The translations under genes and the position numbers were made by a program. Shown here in pieces: positions 1 through 7,346 of a stretch of DNA of 64,000 nucleotides. The stretch spans positions 124,001-188,000 of the forward strand of contig NZ_VHLG01000002.1 of assembly GCF_006516955.1 (NCBI RefSeq), given 5' to 3'. Positions within the stretch are counted from its first letter, which is position 1, and each line of letters begins with the position of its first letter. The notes under the pieces were generated by a model. The model ran no database searches. It was given only the letters and a program-made list of their open reading frames with translations, and had not been told where the DNA came from. This DNA is from Martelella alba (GTDB lineage: Bacteria > Pseudomonadota > Alphaproteobacteria > Rhizobiales > Rhizobiaceae).

Positions 1-705
1 AAAGGGATCTCGCTTTCAGCGGCACAGGGTTCGGTGGTTGCCATCATCGGCGGATCCGGGTCCGGTAAATCAACACTTTTACGCTGCATCAACATGCTGG
101 AATGGCCAACCAGGGGGTCAGTTCATGTGCATGGCGAAGAAATCGCCCTCAAATCCGATGGCCATGGTGGCCTGATGCCAGCGGACCGCAAGCAGATCCA
201 GCGCATCCGCTCCCGGCTTGCCATGGTGTTTCAGAGCTTCAATCTGTGGCAGCATATGACGCTGATGCAAAATGTCATCGAAGTGCCGGTCCATGTCCTT
301 GGCCGCAAGCGTGACGAAGCGATTGCCGAAGCGGAAGTACTGTTGCGACGTGTCGGCCTTTACGAGAAGCGCGAAGCCTATCCCGCCTTTCTGTCCGGTG
401 GCCAGCAGCAGCGCGCCGCCATTGCCCGGGCACTGGCGATCCAGCCGGAAGCCATGCTGTTTGACGAACCGACCTCTGCACTTGACCCGGAACTGGTCGG
501 CGAGGTGCTGACCGTCATCCGTGATCTGGCTGAAGAAGGCCGCACCATGCTGCTCGTCACCCATGAGATGAAATTTGCCCGCGAAGTTGCCAGCGAGATC
601 GTCTTCGTCCATGGCGGCCAGATCGAGGAACAGGGCCCGCCCGAGGATTTGTTCGACCGGCCAAAATCGGAGCGCCTGCAGAAATTCATCAGTTCGGTTC
701 AGTAA
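1..705 (+). CDS. Polar amino acid ABC transporter ATP-binding protein (5' partial)
   Basis: Energises uptake of a polar or basic amino acid at the inner membrane. The reading frame is open to the left edge, and sense codons precede the first possible start (GTG at 34), so the N-terminus is missing. Visible motifs in order are Walker A GGSGSGKST, the Q-loop VFQSFNLW, the ABC signature [15 protein letters not shown], Walker B MLFDEPTSALD and the switch histidine in VTHEMKFA. The insertion between Walker A and the Q-loop is typical of the HisP/GlnQ/OccP group. It is followed 42 bases later by a matching binding protein and then two permeases, a complete importer in one direction. The exact substrate is not readable; histidine, arginine or an opine-type amino acid are all possible. 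Confidence 0.93.
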   Translation, partial: KGISLSAAQGSVVAIIGGSGSGKSTLLRCINMLEWPTRGSVHVHGEEIALKSDGHGGLMPADRKQIQRIRSRLAMVFQSFNLWQHMTLMQNVIEVPVHVLGRKRDEAIAEAEVLLRRVGLYEKREAYPAFLSGGQQQRAAIARALAIQPEAMLFDEPTSALDPELVGEVLTVIRDLAEEGRTMLLVTHEMKFAREVASEIVFVHGGQIEEQGPPEDLFDRPKSERLQKFISSVQ

Positions 706-747
706 ACGCCCATGACGGGCGATCTTTTGAAAACAAGAGGGATCATC

Positions 748-1527
748 ATGAAGAAAATCATCGCATTGCTGGCCGGAACAGCCGCCGCGATCACCATTTC
801 GGCAGGCCTTGCAGCCGCCGCCGACACCGTCAAGGTTGGCGTTGCCGCCGAACCCTATCCGCCCTTTACCGTTCCCGATGCCTCCGGCCAGTGGACCGGT
901 TGGGAAATCGACTTCATGGACGCCGTCTGCGCTTCCGCCCAGCTGGATTGCGTCGTTACACCGATCTCCTGGGACGGCCTGATCCCGGCGCTCACCTCCG
1001 GCAAGATCGATGCGATCATGTCCTCCATGTCGATCACGCCGGAACGCGAGAAGGAAATCGCGTTTTCCGACAAATACTACAACACACCCGGCGCCATCGT
1101 TGCCGCCAAGGGGATGGGCATCGAGCCGACTGACGAGGCCCTGAAGGGCATGATCCTCGGCGTTCAGGTTTCCACCACCAATGAAGCCTATGCCAAGAAG
1201 CATTTCCCTGATGCCACGCTGAAGACCTATCAGACCCAGGACGACGTCAATCAGGATCTTTATTCCGGCCGTATCGATGCCGAAATCGCCGATCTGGTCA
1301 CACTGCAGCCCTTCCTGGAAAGCGATAATGGCAAGGATTGCTGTGAACTCGTCGGCAGCGTACCCGCCGATGTGGAAATCTACGGCCCCGGCATTGGCAT
1401 CGGCCTGCGGCAGAGCGATACCGAACTGAAGGACAAGTTCAACGCGGCGATTGCCGCCGTGCGTGCCGATGGCACCTATGATGCGATCTCGAAGAAATAT
1501 TTCAGCTTCGATATTTACGGTGACTGA
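748..1527 (+). CDS. Polar amino acid ABC transporter substrate-binding protein
   Basis: Periplasmic receptor of the importer, 259 residues, the usual size for the HisJ/ArgT family (SBP family 3). The N-terminus MKKIIALLAGTAAA followed by a hydrophobic stretch and an Ala-rich cleavage site (around AAAADT) is a signal peptide. Family features are AEPYPPFTV near the mature start, GWEIDFMDAVC, and SSMSITPEREKEIAFSDKYY. The ATG at 748 is chosen over an in-frame ATG at 712 because it has a good ribosome site (AAGAGG at 734-739) and gives a clean signal peptide. A near-perfect hairpin follows the stop codon, which may raise the level of this message relative to the permeases downstream. Confidence 0.93.
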   Translation: MKKIIALLAGTAAAITISAGLAAAADTVKVGVAAEPYPPFTVPDASGQWTGWEIDFMDAVCASAQLDCVVTPISWDGLIPALTSGKIDAIMSSMSITPEREKEIAFSDKYYNTPGAIVAAKGMGIEPTDEALKGMILGVQVSTTNEAYAKKHFPDATLKTYQTQDDVNQDLYSGRIDAEIADLVTLQPFLESDNGKDCCELVGSVPADVEIYGPGIGIGLRQSDTELKDKFNAAIAAVRADGTYDAISKKYFSFDIYGD

Positions 1528-1536
1528 TCACGTTCC

Positions 1537-1561
1537 GGGCGGCCTTCAAAAGAGGTCGCCC
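1537..1561 (+). repeat. Hairpin after the binding-protein gene
   Basis: The arms GGGCGGCC (1537-1544) and GGTCGCCC (1554-1561) pair with one G-T type mismatch around a 9-base loop. No T-run follows, so this looks more like an mRNA-stabilising hairpin between a binding-protein gene and its permeases than a terminator. This is inference from position and shape. Confidence 0.4.
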
Positions 1562-1713
1562 GAATACTTCAAACTGGCGTATGGTTGAACATGGTAGATA
1601 AATCACGCCAGGCCGGGCAGACAAAACACGTAGAATGCAAAGCGCCCGGAACACCAGAAGGCTGAACAAAGGCAAAATCCTGCGGGGATGGCTGACATGA
1701 CGAAACGGATGAG

Positions 1714-2427
1714 ATGACGGGACTGGAAAATCTTGCCTTGTCGCCGCCGGGCTGGGGCGGCGCACTTTTGCGTGGACTTCTCACATCGCTTGAGGTTGCC
1801 GCTGGCGGCTACCTGCTGGGTCAGGTGATCGGCGTTGCCGGTTCATCCGGCAAGCTATATGGCGGACCGATCATCCGTGATCTTCTCGAAATCTACACCA
1901 CCGTGGTGCGGGCCGTGCCGGAACTGGTGCTGATCGTGCTGCTCTATTATGCCGGCACAGCAAGCCTGAACAATCTCATGGACGTGCTCGGTTTTTCCTC
2001 CGTTGACATTTCTGGCATGCTGGCCGGTATCCTCGTCATCGGCCTGGTGCAGGGGGCCTATTCCACCGAGGTTCTGCGTGGCGCGATCCTGGCCGTGCCG
2101 CAGGGACAGATCGAGGCCGCACGCGCCTACGGCATGCCGCCTTCCATGATCCTGCGCCGGATCACCCTGCCGGCCATGCTGCCGCATGCCATTCCGGGAC
2201 TTGCCAATCTCTGGCTCGTCACCACCAAGGATACAGCACTTCTGGCCGTGGTTGGCTTTACCGAACTGACACTGGCCACGCGCCAGGCCGCTGGCGTGAC
2301 GCATGAATATTTCCTGTTCTTCTCGGCCGCCGGCGTGCTCTATCTCGCCGTGACGCTCGTTTCCACAATTCTTCTGCAAATGCTTGAAAAGCGCGCCCGG
2401 CGCGGGCTCACACGGAGCCAGTCATGA
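1714..2427 (+). CDS. Polar amino acid ABC transporter permease (HisQ-like)
   Basis: Inner-membrane channel subunit, 237 residues, with about five hydrophobic segments. The cytoplasmic EAA loop EAARAYGMPPSMILRRITLP contacts the ATPase and marks the HisMQ/GlnP family. It begins with GLENLALSPPGWGGALLRGL, typical of the amphipathic start of HisQ-type subunits. Its stop overlaps the start of the next permease by four bases (ATGA), so the two are translationally coupled. The ribosome site is weak. Confidence 0.92.
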   Translation: MTGLENLALSPPGWGGALLRGLLTSLEVAAGGYLLGQVIGVAGSSGKLYGGPIIRDLLEIYTTVVRAVPELVLIVLLYYAGTASLNNLMDVLGFSSVDISGMLAGILVIGLVQGAYSTEVLRGAILAVPQGQIEAARAYGMPPSMILRRITLPAMLPHAIPGLANLWLVTTKDTALLAVVGFTELTLATRQAAGVTHEYFLFFSAAGVLYLAVTLVSTILLQMLEKRARRGLTRSQS

Positions 2428-3260
2428 GCGGAGAGAACGACGATATCACAGCCGATCTCGCCGAGATCGAAACACCACCGCCCTTTCCCCGCCTTGCCGC
2501 GCTGATGCGCCCGCACCGCATTGTCCTGATGCTGATCGCGCTCGCCCTTCTGGTGCTGATGGCAGTAGATATGCGCTGGGACTGGCTGCCGCAATATGCC
2601 GGCCTTCTGGTCAAGGGCCTGTGGGTAACAGTGTTGCTGTTGATCTTTTCCACCATCTTCGGCTTCATTCTGGCTGTTCCCCTCGGCCTCGTTCAGGTCA
2701 CCGGGCCGCGCTTTCTCGCCTGGCCGGCACAGGTCTTCTGCACGCTGATCCGTGGCACGCCGCTTTTGCTGCAATTGTGGCTGCTCTATTACGGTCTCGG
2801 CTCGCTGTTTCCCGGTATTCCCGGCATCCGCCACTCGTTTCTCTGGCCTTATCTGCGTGAGGCCTGGCCCTATGGGCTCCTCGCGCTGACGCTGTCCTAT
2901 GCCGGCTATGAGGGCGAGGTGATGCGCGGTGCGCTGAAAGGTGTGCCGCATGGTGAGCTGGAAGCTGCCCGCGCCTATGGCATGGGCCGCTTCACCATGC
3001 TCTGGCGGATCTGGCTGCCGCGCGCCATTCAGCGCGCCTTGCCCACCCTTGCCGGTGAAACCGTGGTGCAGCTCAAATCGACGCCGCTGGTGGCCACAAT
3101 TACCGTCGTCGATCTCTATTCAGTGGTCGGGCAGATCCGCCAGTCAACCTATCTCACCTATGAACCGCTACTGTTTCTTGCCTTCCTCTATTTCTGCCTT
3201 ACCGGCATTTTGGTGGCGATTTTCCGCCATTTTGAAAAGAAGATCCCGGTCAGGCGCTGA
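2424..3260 (+). CDS. Polar amino acid ABC transporter permease (HisM-like)
   Basis: Second membrane subunit, 278 residues. A cytoplasmic N-terminal tail of about 35 residues precedes the first membrane segment (IVLMLIALALLVLMAVDM). The EAA loop ELEAARAYGMGRFTMLWRIW lies near residue 175. It pairs with the preceding HisQ-like subunit to form the heterodimeric channel. It is the last gene of the importer operon; a terminator-like hairpin begins inside its last codons. Confidence 0.92.
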   Translation: MSGENDDITADLAEIETPPPFPRLAALMRPHRIVLMLIALALLVLMAVDMRWDWLPQYAGLLVKGLWVTVLLLIFSTIFGFILAVPLGLVQVTGPRFLAWPAQVFCTLIRGTPLLLQLWLLYYGLGSLFPGIPGIRHSFLWPYLREAWPYGLLALTLSYAGYEGEVMRGALKGVPHGELEAARAYGMGRFTMLWRIWLPRAIQRALPTLAGETVVQLKSTPLVATITVVDLYSVVGQIRQSTYLTYEPLLFLAFLYFCLTGILVAIFRHFEKKIPVRR

Positions 3261-3290
3261 ACGCGCCTGACTGCGGCACCACGTTTTTTA
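3249..3290 (+). terminator. Terminator-like hairpin at end of amino acid ABC operon
   Basis: GTCAGGCGC (3249-3257) and GCGCCTGAC (3263-3271) form a perfect 9-bp stem whose 5-base loop contains the stop codon of the permease. A six-T run follows at 3284-3289, about 12 bases after the stem, further than in a classical intrinsic terminator. Confidence 0.5.
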
Positions 3291-3574
3291 CCGCTATAGG
3301 AAAAAGCAAATCTTCTATTCCACAAACAACATGTAATCCTTTTCAATACCATAGAAGCACCCGTGGCCGGGTCATGCCAACCGGCCATACGGATCAGCAA
3401 TCATGGACAGTGCCGACGCATTAAAAGGGATGATCGCACGCGATCACCTCCCGAAAAAGATGCGCAATTTCATATAGTTGCTAATCCTTGCAGGTTGAAA
3501 ACGCCTGTGGGACCGGCTCCGTTTGAACAAAGAACCGGCCGCCTTAGGGGCGCGTCCGGAGGGGAGAGTATTGC
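3291..3574. other. Intergenic region before the unknown 545-residue gene
   Basis: About 280 A+T-richer bases with no supported gene. A short inverted repeat (GATCGC-ACGC-GATC type) lies near 3431-3445, and GACCGGC/GCCGGTT-like arms near 3510-3540. A strong ribosome site, GGAGGGGAGA at 3558-3567, precedes the ATG at 3575. I looked for a rhizobial tts-box and did not find one. Confidence 0.5.
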
Positions 3575-5212
3575 ATGATTGGAATTCGAGACATCACCAA
3601 TGAATACAATCAGGTCACCACATCTGGCGAACCGCCGCCTGCCGAACTTCCGCCTTCCGACATTCATCAACGCAGGAACGCCGGACAGCCGTTGCAGCGC
3701 GCGAACCTACCCCGTGAGGCCAGCGTTTATGCACGACACGGCACGCCGGAGGTTTCTATGAGCCGGCGCGACAACATTGTCACCACACAGCCCGGCTACA
3801 TTAACAGCAGCACATCAACATCGTCGATCAGCTCGACCGACAGCGCGTCACAGACAGACGCCGCAAATGCAGTCGCAGTTCAGACACTCAGAGATATTGA
3901 AGCAGCCGTTTCAGCTGACAACACAATTGCCGAGCGTATGACAGAAGAAATAGAAAACGGTGTCTTTCGGACTGCACTGCGCCAAATAGGAAGCAAGCCC
4001 AAGAGGTTGTTTCGCGATCACAACTTTGGCCTTGTTCAGCTTGGATATGCGCCTGCGGTTGCGTCGATCCTTCCAGGTCTGAATGGCTGGACCAAGATCG
4101 CCCTTCAGCTTCAGGGGCAGATACGCAAGGATGACGATCAAAACCTGAAGCTGGATTGGGCCGCTTATGTCCATGATGAAATCGGCAGCAATACCGCCTT
4201 TGGCGACTACTTCAGGGCATCCGCGATGACGATCGATCAGATCGGTTTTGGCGGGACCGCCAAGCTCATTGATGGCAAGCTCATCTCTGAGAACCTGCAT
4301 ATGCGCCGCGAATGGCTTGGCCGCGGGGATCTGACCCATCCCTACGGAACCGTCACTGCGGAAGCTCAAGGTATCAATGGCAATAAAAAGCCGCTGCATC
4401 TTCCGGTCGGCTGTAGCGCCGGGGGAGAAGCAGGCTCCGTTTCGATCTGGGATCTCAGAGTGAACGGGAAATGTGTTGCAGACAGCCGTGCACCGAAAGC
4501 CTTCGCGGCCTGGTCGGTTGGCACTGTCGCGGGCGGGGCGCTATCCATGCTCGTTGACCCTCAAGCTGGTATTGCTTCACATAGCCGCTTTATCGGCTCC
4601 GCACTTTGCCGCACCGTTGCTTTCCTTCCCTCCTATCTCGAGCATATTGCGGGAACAAAATTCATGGGGCCTTTCCACTGCGCACCCGACCGGACAGAGA
4701 CCTGGGCAAACGTCCCGGCATTAGGACCGGCCGACACCAGCTACGCTTTCGGGAAAAACAACAACTTTGTCGCTACGTGTTTCTTGCGTCTCAATTTTAA
4801 TCCTGGCACGCAACCGACCACCACCCGGCATCGCGCCGTTCCGATCCGGCAGCAATCGCCCGACCCGACAGCACAGCCTCATCGGGAAGGCACAGAATTG
4901 CGGCGACGAAGGGGATATCGCCTAGCAGATGATCGTTTTACACAGCGTGTGCCAATCGCCAATGAGCCGACCGGTCTGACCCGAAACGCACATTCATCGC
5001 CGCAATCGCTTTCCGCCGCCGCCCTTCAATGGCGTCGGGACCAGAGCGACCCGGAGCTGACCGGCTTCACCCCCTTTGGCGATACGGGAGCGCGCCAGAA
5101 CGCCGAGCAGTCACGGTCCACCAGGCCACGCCTTGACGTTCCAGCCGCCGATAAAGCCGTGCCATCCACATCCGGCATGCAGAATACCATATCGGACCCC
5201 AGCCGGTTTTAG
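3575..5212 (+). CDS. Unknown protein, effector-like layout
   Basis: I do not recognise this 545-residue protein. The ATG at 3575 has a strong ribosome site (GGAGGGGAGA) seven bases upstream, which supports real translation. Residues 1-60 are polar, 65-95 rich in Ser and Thr, about 100-410 form a more ordered region with hydrophobic stretches (FGLVQLGYAPAVASILPGL; AFAAWSVGTVAGGALSMLVD) and a Gly-rich GCSAGGEAGSVSIWD, and 410-545 are Arg-, Pro- and Gln-rich and probably disordered. There is no signal peptide. The DNA is visibly richer in A+T and uses codons that the neighbours avoid, suggesting acquisition. Disordered ends around a folded core resemble secreted effectors, but no secretion gene is nearby, so this is only a suggestion. 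Confidence 0.75.
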   Translation: MIGIRDITNEYNQVTTSGEPPPAELPPSDIHQRRNAGQPLQRANLPREASVYARHGTPEVSMSRRDNIVTTQPGYINSSTSTSSISSTDSASQTDAANAVAVQTLRDIEAAVSADNTIAERMTEEIENGVFRTALRQIGSKPKRLFRDHNFGLVQLGYAPAVASILPGLNGWTKIALQLQGQIRKDDDQNLKLDWAAYVHDEIGSNTAFGDYFRASAMTIDQIGFGGTAKLIDGKLISENLHMRREWLGRGDLTHPYGTVTAEAQGINGNKKPLHLPVGCSAGGEAGSVSIWDLRVNGKCVADSRAPKAFAAWSVGTVAGGALSMLVDPQAGIASHSRFIGSALCRTVAFLPSYLEHIAGTKFMGPFHCAPDRTETWANVPALGPADTSYAFGKNNNFVATCFLRLNFNPGTQPTTTRHRAVPIRQQSPDPTAQPHREGTELRRRRGYRLADDRFTQRVPIANEPTGLTRNAHSSPQSLSAAALQWRRDQSDPELTGFTPFGDTGARQNAEQSRSTRPRLDVPAADKAVPSTSGMQNTISDPSRF

Positions 5213-5224
5213 GCAAGCGAGCTC

Positions 5225-5244
5225 GGCGCCGGCATGCCGGCGCC
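5225..5244. repeat. 20-bp perfect palindrome after the unknown gene
   Basis: GGCGCCGGCATGCCGGCGCC is a perfect 20-base palindrome 12 bases after the stop of the unknown gene. No T-run follows on either strand. It could end transcription with help, stabilise the message, or be a protein site. Confidence 0.5.
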
Positions 5245-5310
5245 AATCCGTCAAACCTAACCGACATTGGCCGAATGGCGTGACAATGAGAGCGGTGCGT
5301 TCACGGCTTT

Positions 5311-5325
5311 GTTCCCTTTTCATTC
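5311..5325 (+). promoter_or_regulatory. Probable LexA (SOS) box upstream of imuA
   Basis: GTTC-CCTTTTC-ATTC matches the alphaproteobacterial LexA consensus GTTC-N7-GTTC with one mismatch. It overlaps the expected -35 region of the promoter whose -10 is at 5341-5346, a position where LexA would block transcription. imuA-imuB-dnaE2 operons in this class are known SOS members. A second GTTC lies upstream at 5299 but with an 8-base spacing. Confidence 0.55.
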
Positions 5326-5340
5326 TCGTTCGTGTTGCGA

Positions 5341-5346
5341 TATAAT
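5341..5346 (+). promoter_or_regulatory. imuA -10 element, probably giving a leaderless message
   Basis: A perfect TATAAT stands seven bases before the ATG at 5354. Transcription from this element would start at about 5353-5354, so the message would begin at or next to the start codon. No ribosome site precedes that ATG, which fits. The in-frame ATG at 5345 overlaps the -10 itself and is therefore unlikely to be the start. Confidence 0.5.
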
Positions 5347-5353
5347 GTGCGCC

Positions 5354-5959
5354 ATGAACGACTTTGATACCCTTTTTCCGCTCCGTTCCGGCCGCACCCA
5401 TGATGTGAACGGACCGGGAGCGCGTTTTTTCGCCGCCGCCCTGATGGGGGCGTGCGGTGGCCATTGCCTGTGGGTCAGAGCCAGTTTCCTGCCCGGCACG
5501 CTCAACCCGGTCGCACTTTCCCGCTTTGCCGATCCGGAAAAACTGCTGCTTGCCCGTACGAAAGACCAGACGGAGACCCTGGCCGCTGCCGAGGAAGGTC
5601 TGCGCTCCGGCGCGCTTGCCCTCGTCGTGCTGGAACTTGACAGACCGCTTGATCTCACCCCCGGTCGCCGGCTGCAGCTTGCTGCGGAAGCCGGCCACGC
5701 AACGGGACTTTGCCTTTTTCCCGAGGGCATGGGCAACCCGGCAGCGGAAACCCGCTGGCTTTGCCGGCCGCTCTTTTCTCCCTCTGACTCGACTCTGCAG
5801 CTTTGGTCCATTATAAAGAACAAAACAGGAACAAATAGAAGCTGGACTGTCCGTTTCAATGAAGAGACGCATCGTATCCATATGGTTTCCGAGACTGCCG
5901 AGCGATCGGGCCCTCAGGAGACGCCCGATCGAAGGGGCCTTCGCGGTCACGCTTCATGA
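5354..5959 (+). CDS. imuA: ImuA, mutasome accessory protein
   Basis: RecA/SulA-like accessory protein of the ImuA-ImuB-DnaE2 error-prone translesion system, 201 residues from the chosen ATG. It shows the family order FFAAALMGACGGHCLWVRASF, a Walker-B-like segment ALALVVLELD, and RLQLAAEAGHATGLCLFPEG, and it lacks a proper Walker A, as short alphaproteobacterial ImuA proteins do. The start at 5354 is chosen because a perfect -10 element ends just upstream. The last 33 codons overlap the start of imuB by 101 bases in another frame. The operon is probably repressed by LexA. Confidence 0.85.
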   Translation: MNDFDTLFPLRSGRTHDVNGPGARFFAAALMGACGGHCLWVRASFLPGTLNPVALSRFADPEKLLLARTKDQTETLAAAEEGLRSGALALVVLELDRPLDLTPGRRLQLAAEAGHATGLCLFPEGMGNPAAETRWLCRPLFSPSDSTLQLWSIIKNKTGTNRSWTVRFNEETHRIHMVSETAERSGPQETPDRRGLRGHAS

Positions 5960-7337
5960 AGGCAATCATGACCGACTCCATTGCCTCAACCAGGCCGCAG
6001 AAACACTGGGGCTCGAGCGCGGCATGGGGCTCGCCGATGCCCGCGCCTATGTGCCCGATCTGATCACCCACCCGGCCGATCGCCATGGCGACGCCCGCTT
6101 TCTGGCACTGCTGGCGCGCTGGGCAACACGCTATACGCCGTTTGCCGGACTCGACGGTGACGACGGGCTGATCCTCGACATGACCGGTGCACTCCATCTT
6201 TTCGGAGGAGAGGAGGCCATGCTCGGTGATCTCAAGGCGCGCCTTGCCCGGGCAGGCTTGAGCGCAAGGCTGGGCCTTGCCGATACCAGAGGGGCGGCGG
6301 CAGCGCTTGCCCGCTTTGCCCCTGGCATTGCTGCGGAAGGCGAAACCGCTACCGCCATTGCGAAACTCCCCGTTGCAGCCCTCGGGATTGCGCCGCAGAC
6401 GGCGACAACGCTGAAGCGGCTTGGTCTCGACACCATCGCCGATCTGGCAGCGCTGCCGCGTGCCAGCCTTGCCCGCCGCTTTGGTATGGAACTGCTGGAG
6501 CGGCTTGATCAGGCGACCGGGGCACGCGGCGAGACCATTTCCCCGCTTGCCGAACCGCCGCATTACGGCGTCAGGATGAACCTGCCCGAGCCGATTGGTC
6601 TCAAGGCGGATGTAACAGCCGTGCTGGAGCGGTTGCTGGCACGGCTTTGCGACAGGCTGAAGACCCGCGAGGCCGGGGCACGCAGGCTGGTGCTCACCCT
6701 GTCACGTGTTGACCAGTCGGACACCATTGCCGAATTGCGCCTTGCCCGGCCAATGCGCGATGCGATACGGATTTCCCGGTTGTTCGAGCGCTCGCTGGAC
6801 AAGATCGATGCCGGTTTCGGGATCGAACGCGCCCGGCTGGAAGCGATTGACGTCGAAGACCTGCCGGCCGAGCAGATTGATGTGCGCGGCACCGTCAAGG
6901 GCGAAGCGCTGGACGATCTTGTCACCCGGCTCGGCACCCGGATCGGACTTGACAATATCCAGCGCTTTCAGCCGGCTGAAAGCCATATTCCCGAACGCAG
7001 CTTCTTCATGGCGCCAGCCGCATGGTCGAAGCCGGAGGGGCAGTGGGCAGCCCCCCGCCCGCGCCCACTGACACTTTTCACGCCGGAGCCGCTGCTCTCC
7101 GATCAGGCCGCACAAAGCCGCAATCCGCCAGCCCGCTTCACCTGGCGGCGCATCGGCCTTCATACGGCCCGCGCCGAAGGGCCGGAGCGGATTGCGCCGG
7201 AATGGTGGTTCGATGATCCCGACTGGCGTTCGGGCCTCAGGGATTACTGGCGGGTGGAAACCAGAGAGGGGTTTCGGCTTTTCATGTTTCACACGCCCCA
7301 GGCACCCAACTGGTTCGTGCAGGGTCAGTTTGCGTGA
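5859..7337 (+). CDS. imuB: ImuB, Y-family polymerase-like mutasome hub
   Basis: ImuB is a Y-family DNA polymerase homologue, usually catalytically dead, that bridges DnaE2 and the sliding clamp during induced mutagenesis. It has 492 residues. The N-terminus MKRRIVSIWFPRLPSDR is where an active enzyme would carry its first metal-binding aspartate, and none is seen there. The helix-hairpin-helix region (LKRLGLDTIADLAALPRASLARRFG) lies around residues 185-205, and the little-finger domain follows. The C-terminus, WFDDPDWRSGLRDYWRVETREG, is typical of ImuB. The start codon lies inside imuA; dnaE2 begins nine bases after the stop. Confidence 0.93.
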   Translation: MKRRIVSIWFPRLPSDRALRRRPIEGAFAVTLHEGNHDRLHCLNQAAETLGLERGMGLADARAYVPDLITHPADRHGDARFLALLARWATRYTPFAGLDGDDGLILDMTGALHLFGGEEAMLGDLKARLARAGLSARLGLADTRGAAAALARFAPGIAAEGETATAIAKLPVAALGIAPQTATTLKRLGLDTIADLAALPRASLARRFGMELLERLDQATGARGETISPLAEPPHYGVRMNLPEPIGLKADVTAVLERLLARLCDRLKTREAGARRLVLTLSRVDQSDTIAELRLARPMRDAIRISRLFERSLDKIDAGFGIERARLEAIDVEDLPAEQIDVRGTVKGEALDDLVTRLGTRIGLDNIQRFQPAESHIPERSFFMAPAAWSKPEGQWAAPRPRPLTLFTPEPLLSDQAAQSRNPPARFTWRRIGLHTARAEGPERIAPEWWFDDPDWRSGLRDYWRVETREGFRLFMFHTPQAPNWFVQGQFA

Positions 7338-7346
7338 GGTTGCCCC

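Noticed and set aside
118-1203. 361-codon minus-strand frame
   Set aside because: Antisense to the ABC ATPase and binding-protein genes, which are both clear.
3400-3574. A tts-box that would support a type III effector
   Set aside because: No sequence close to the rhizobial tts-box was found, and no type III genes are in the window.
5299-5314. GTTC-N8-GTTC as the LexA box of imuA
   Set aside because: The spacing is eight, not seven; GTTC-N7-ATTC at 5311-5325 has the right spacing and overlaps the promoter.
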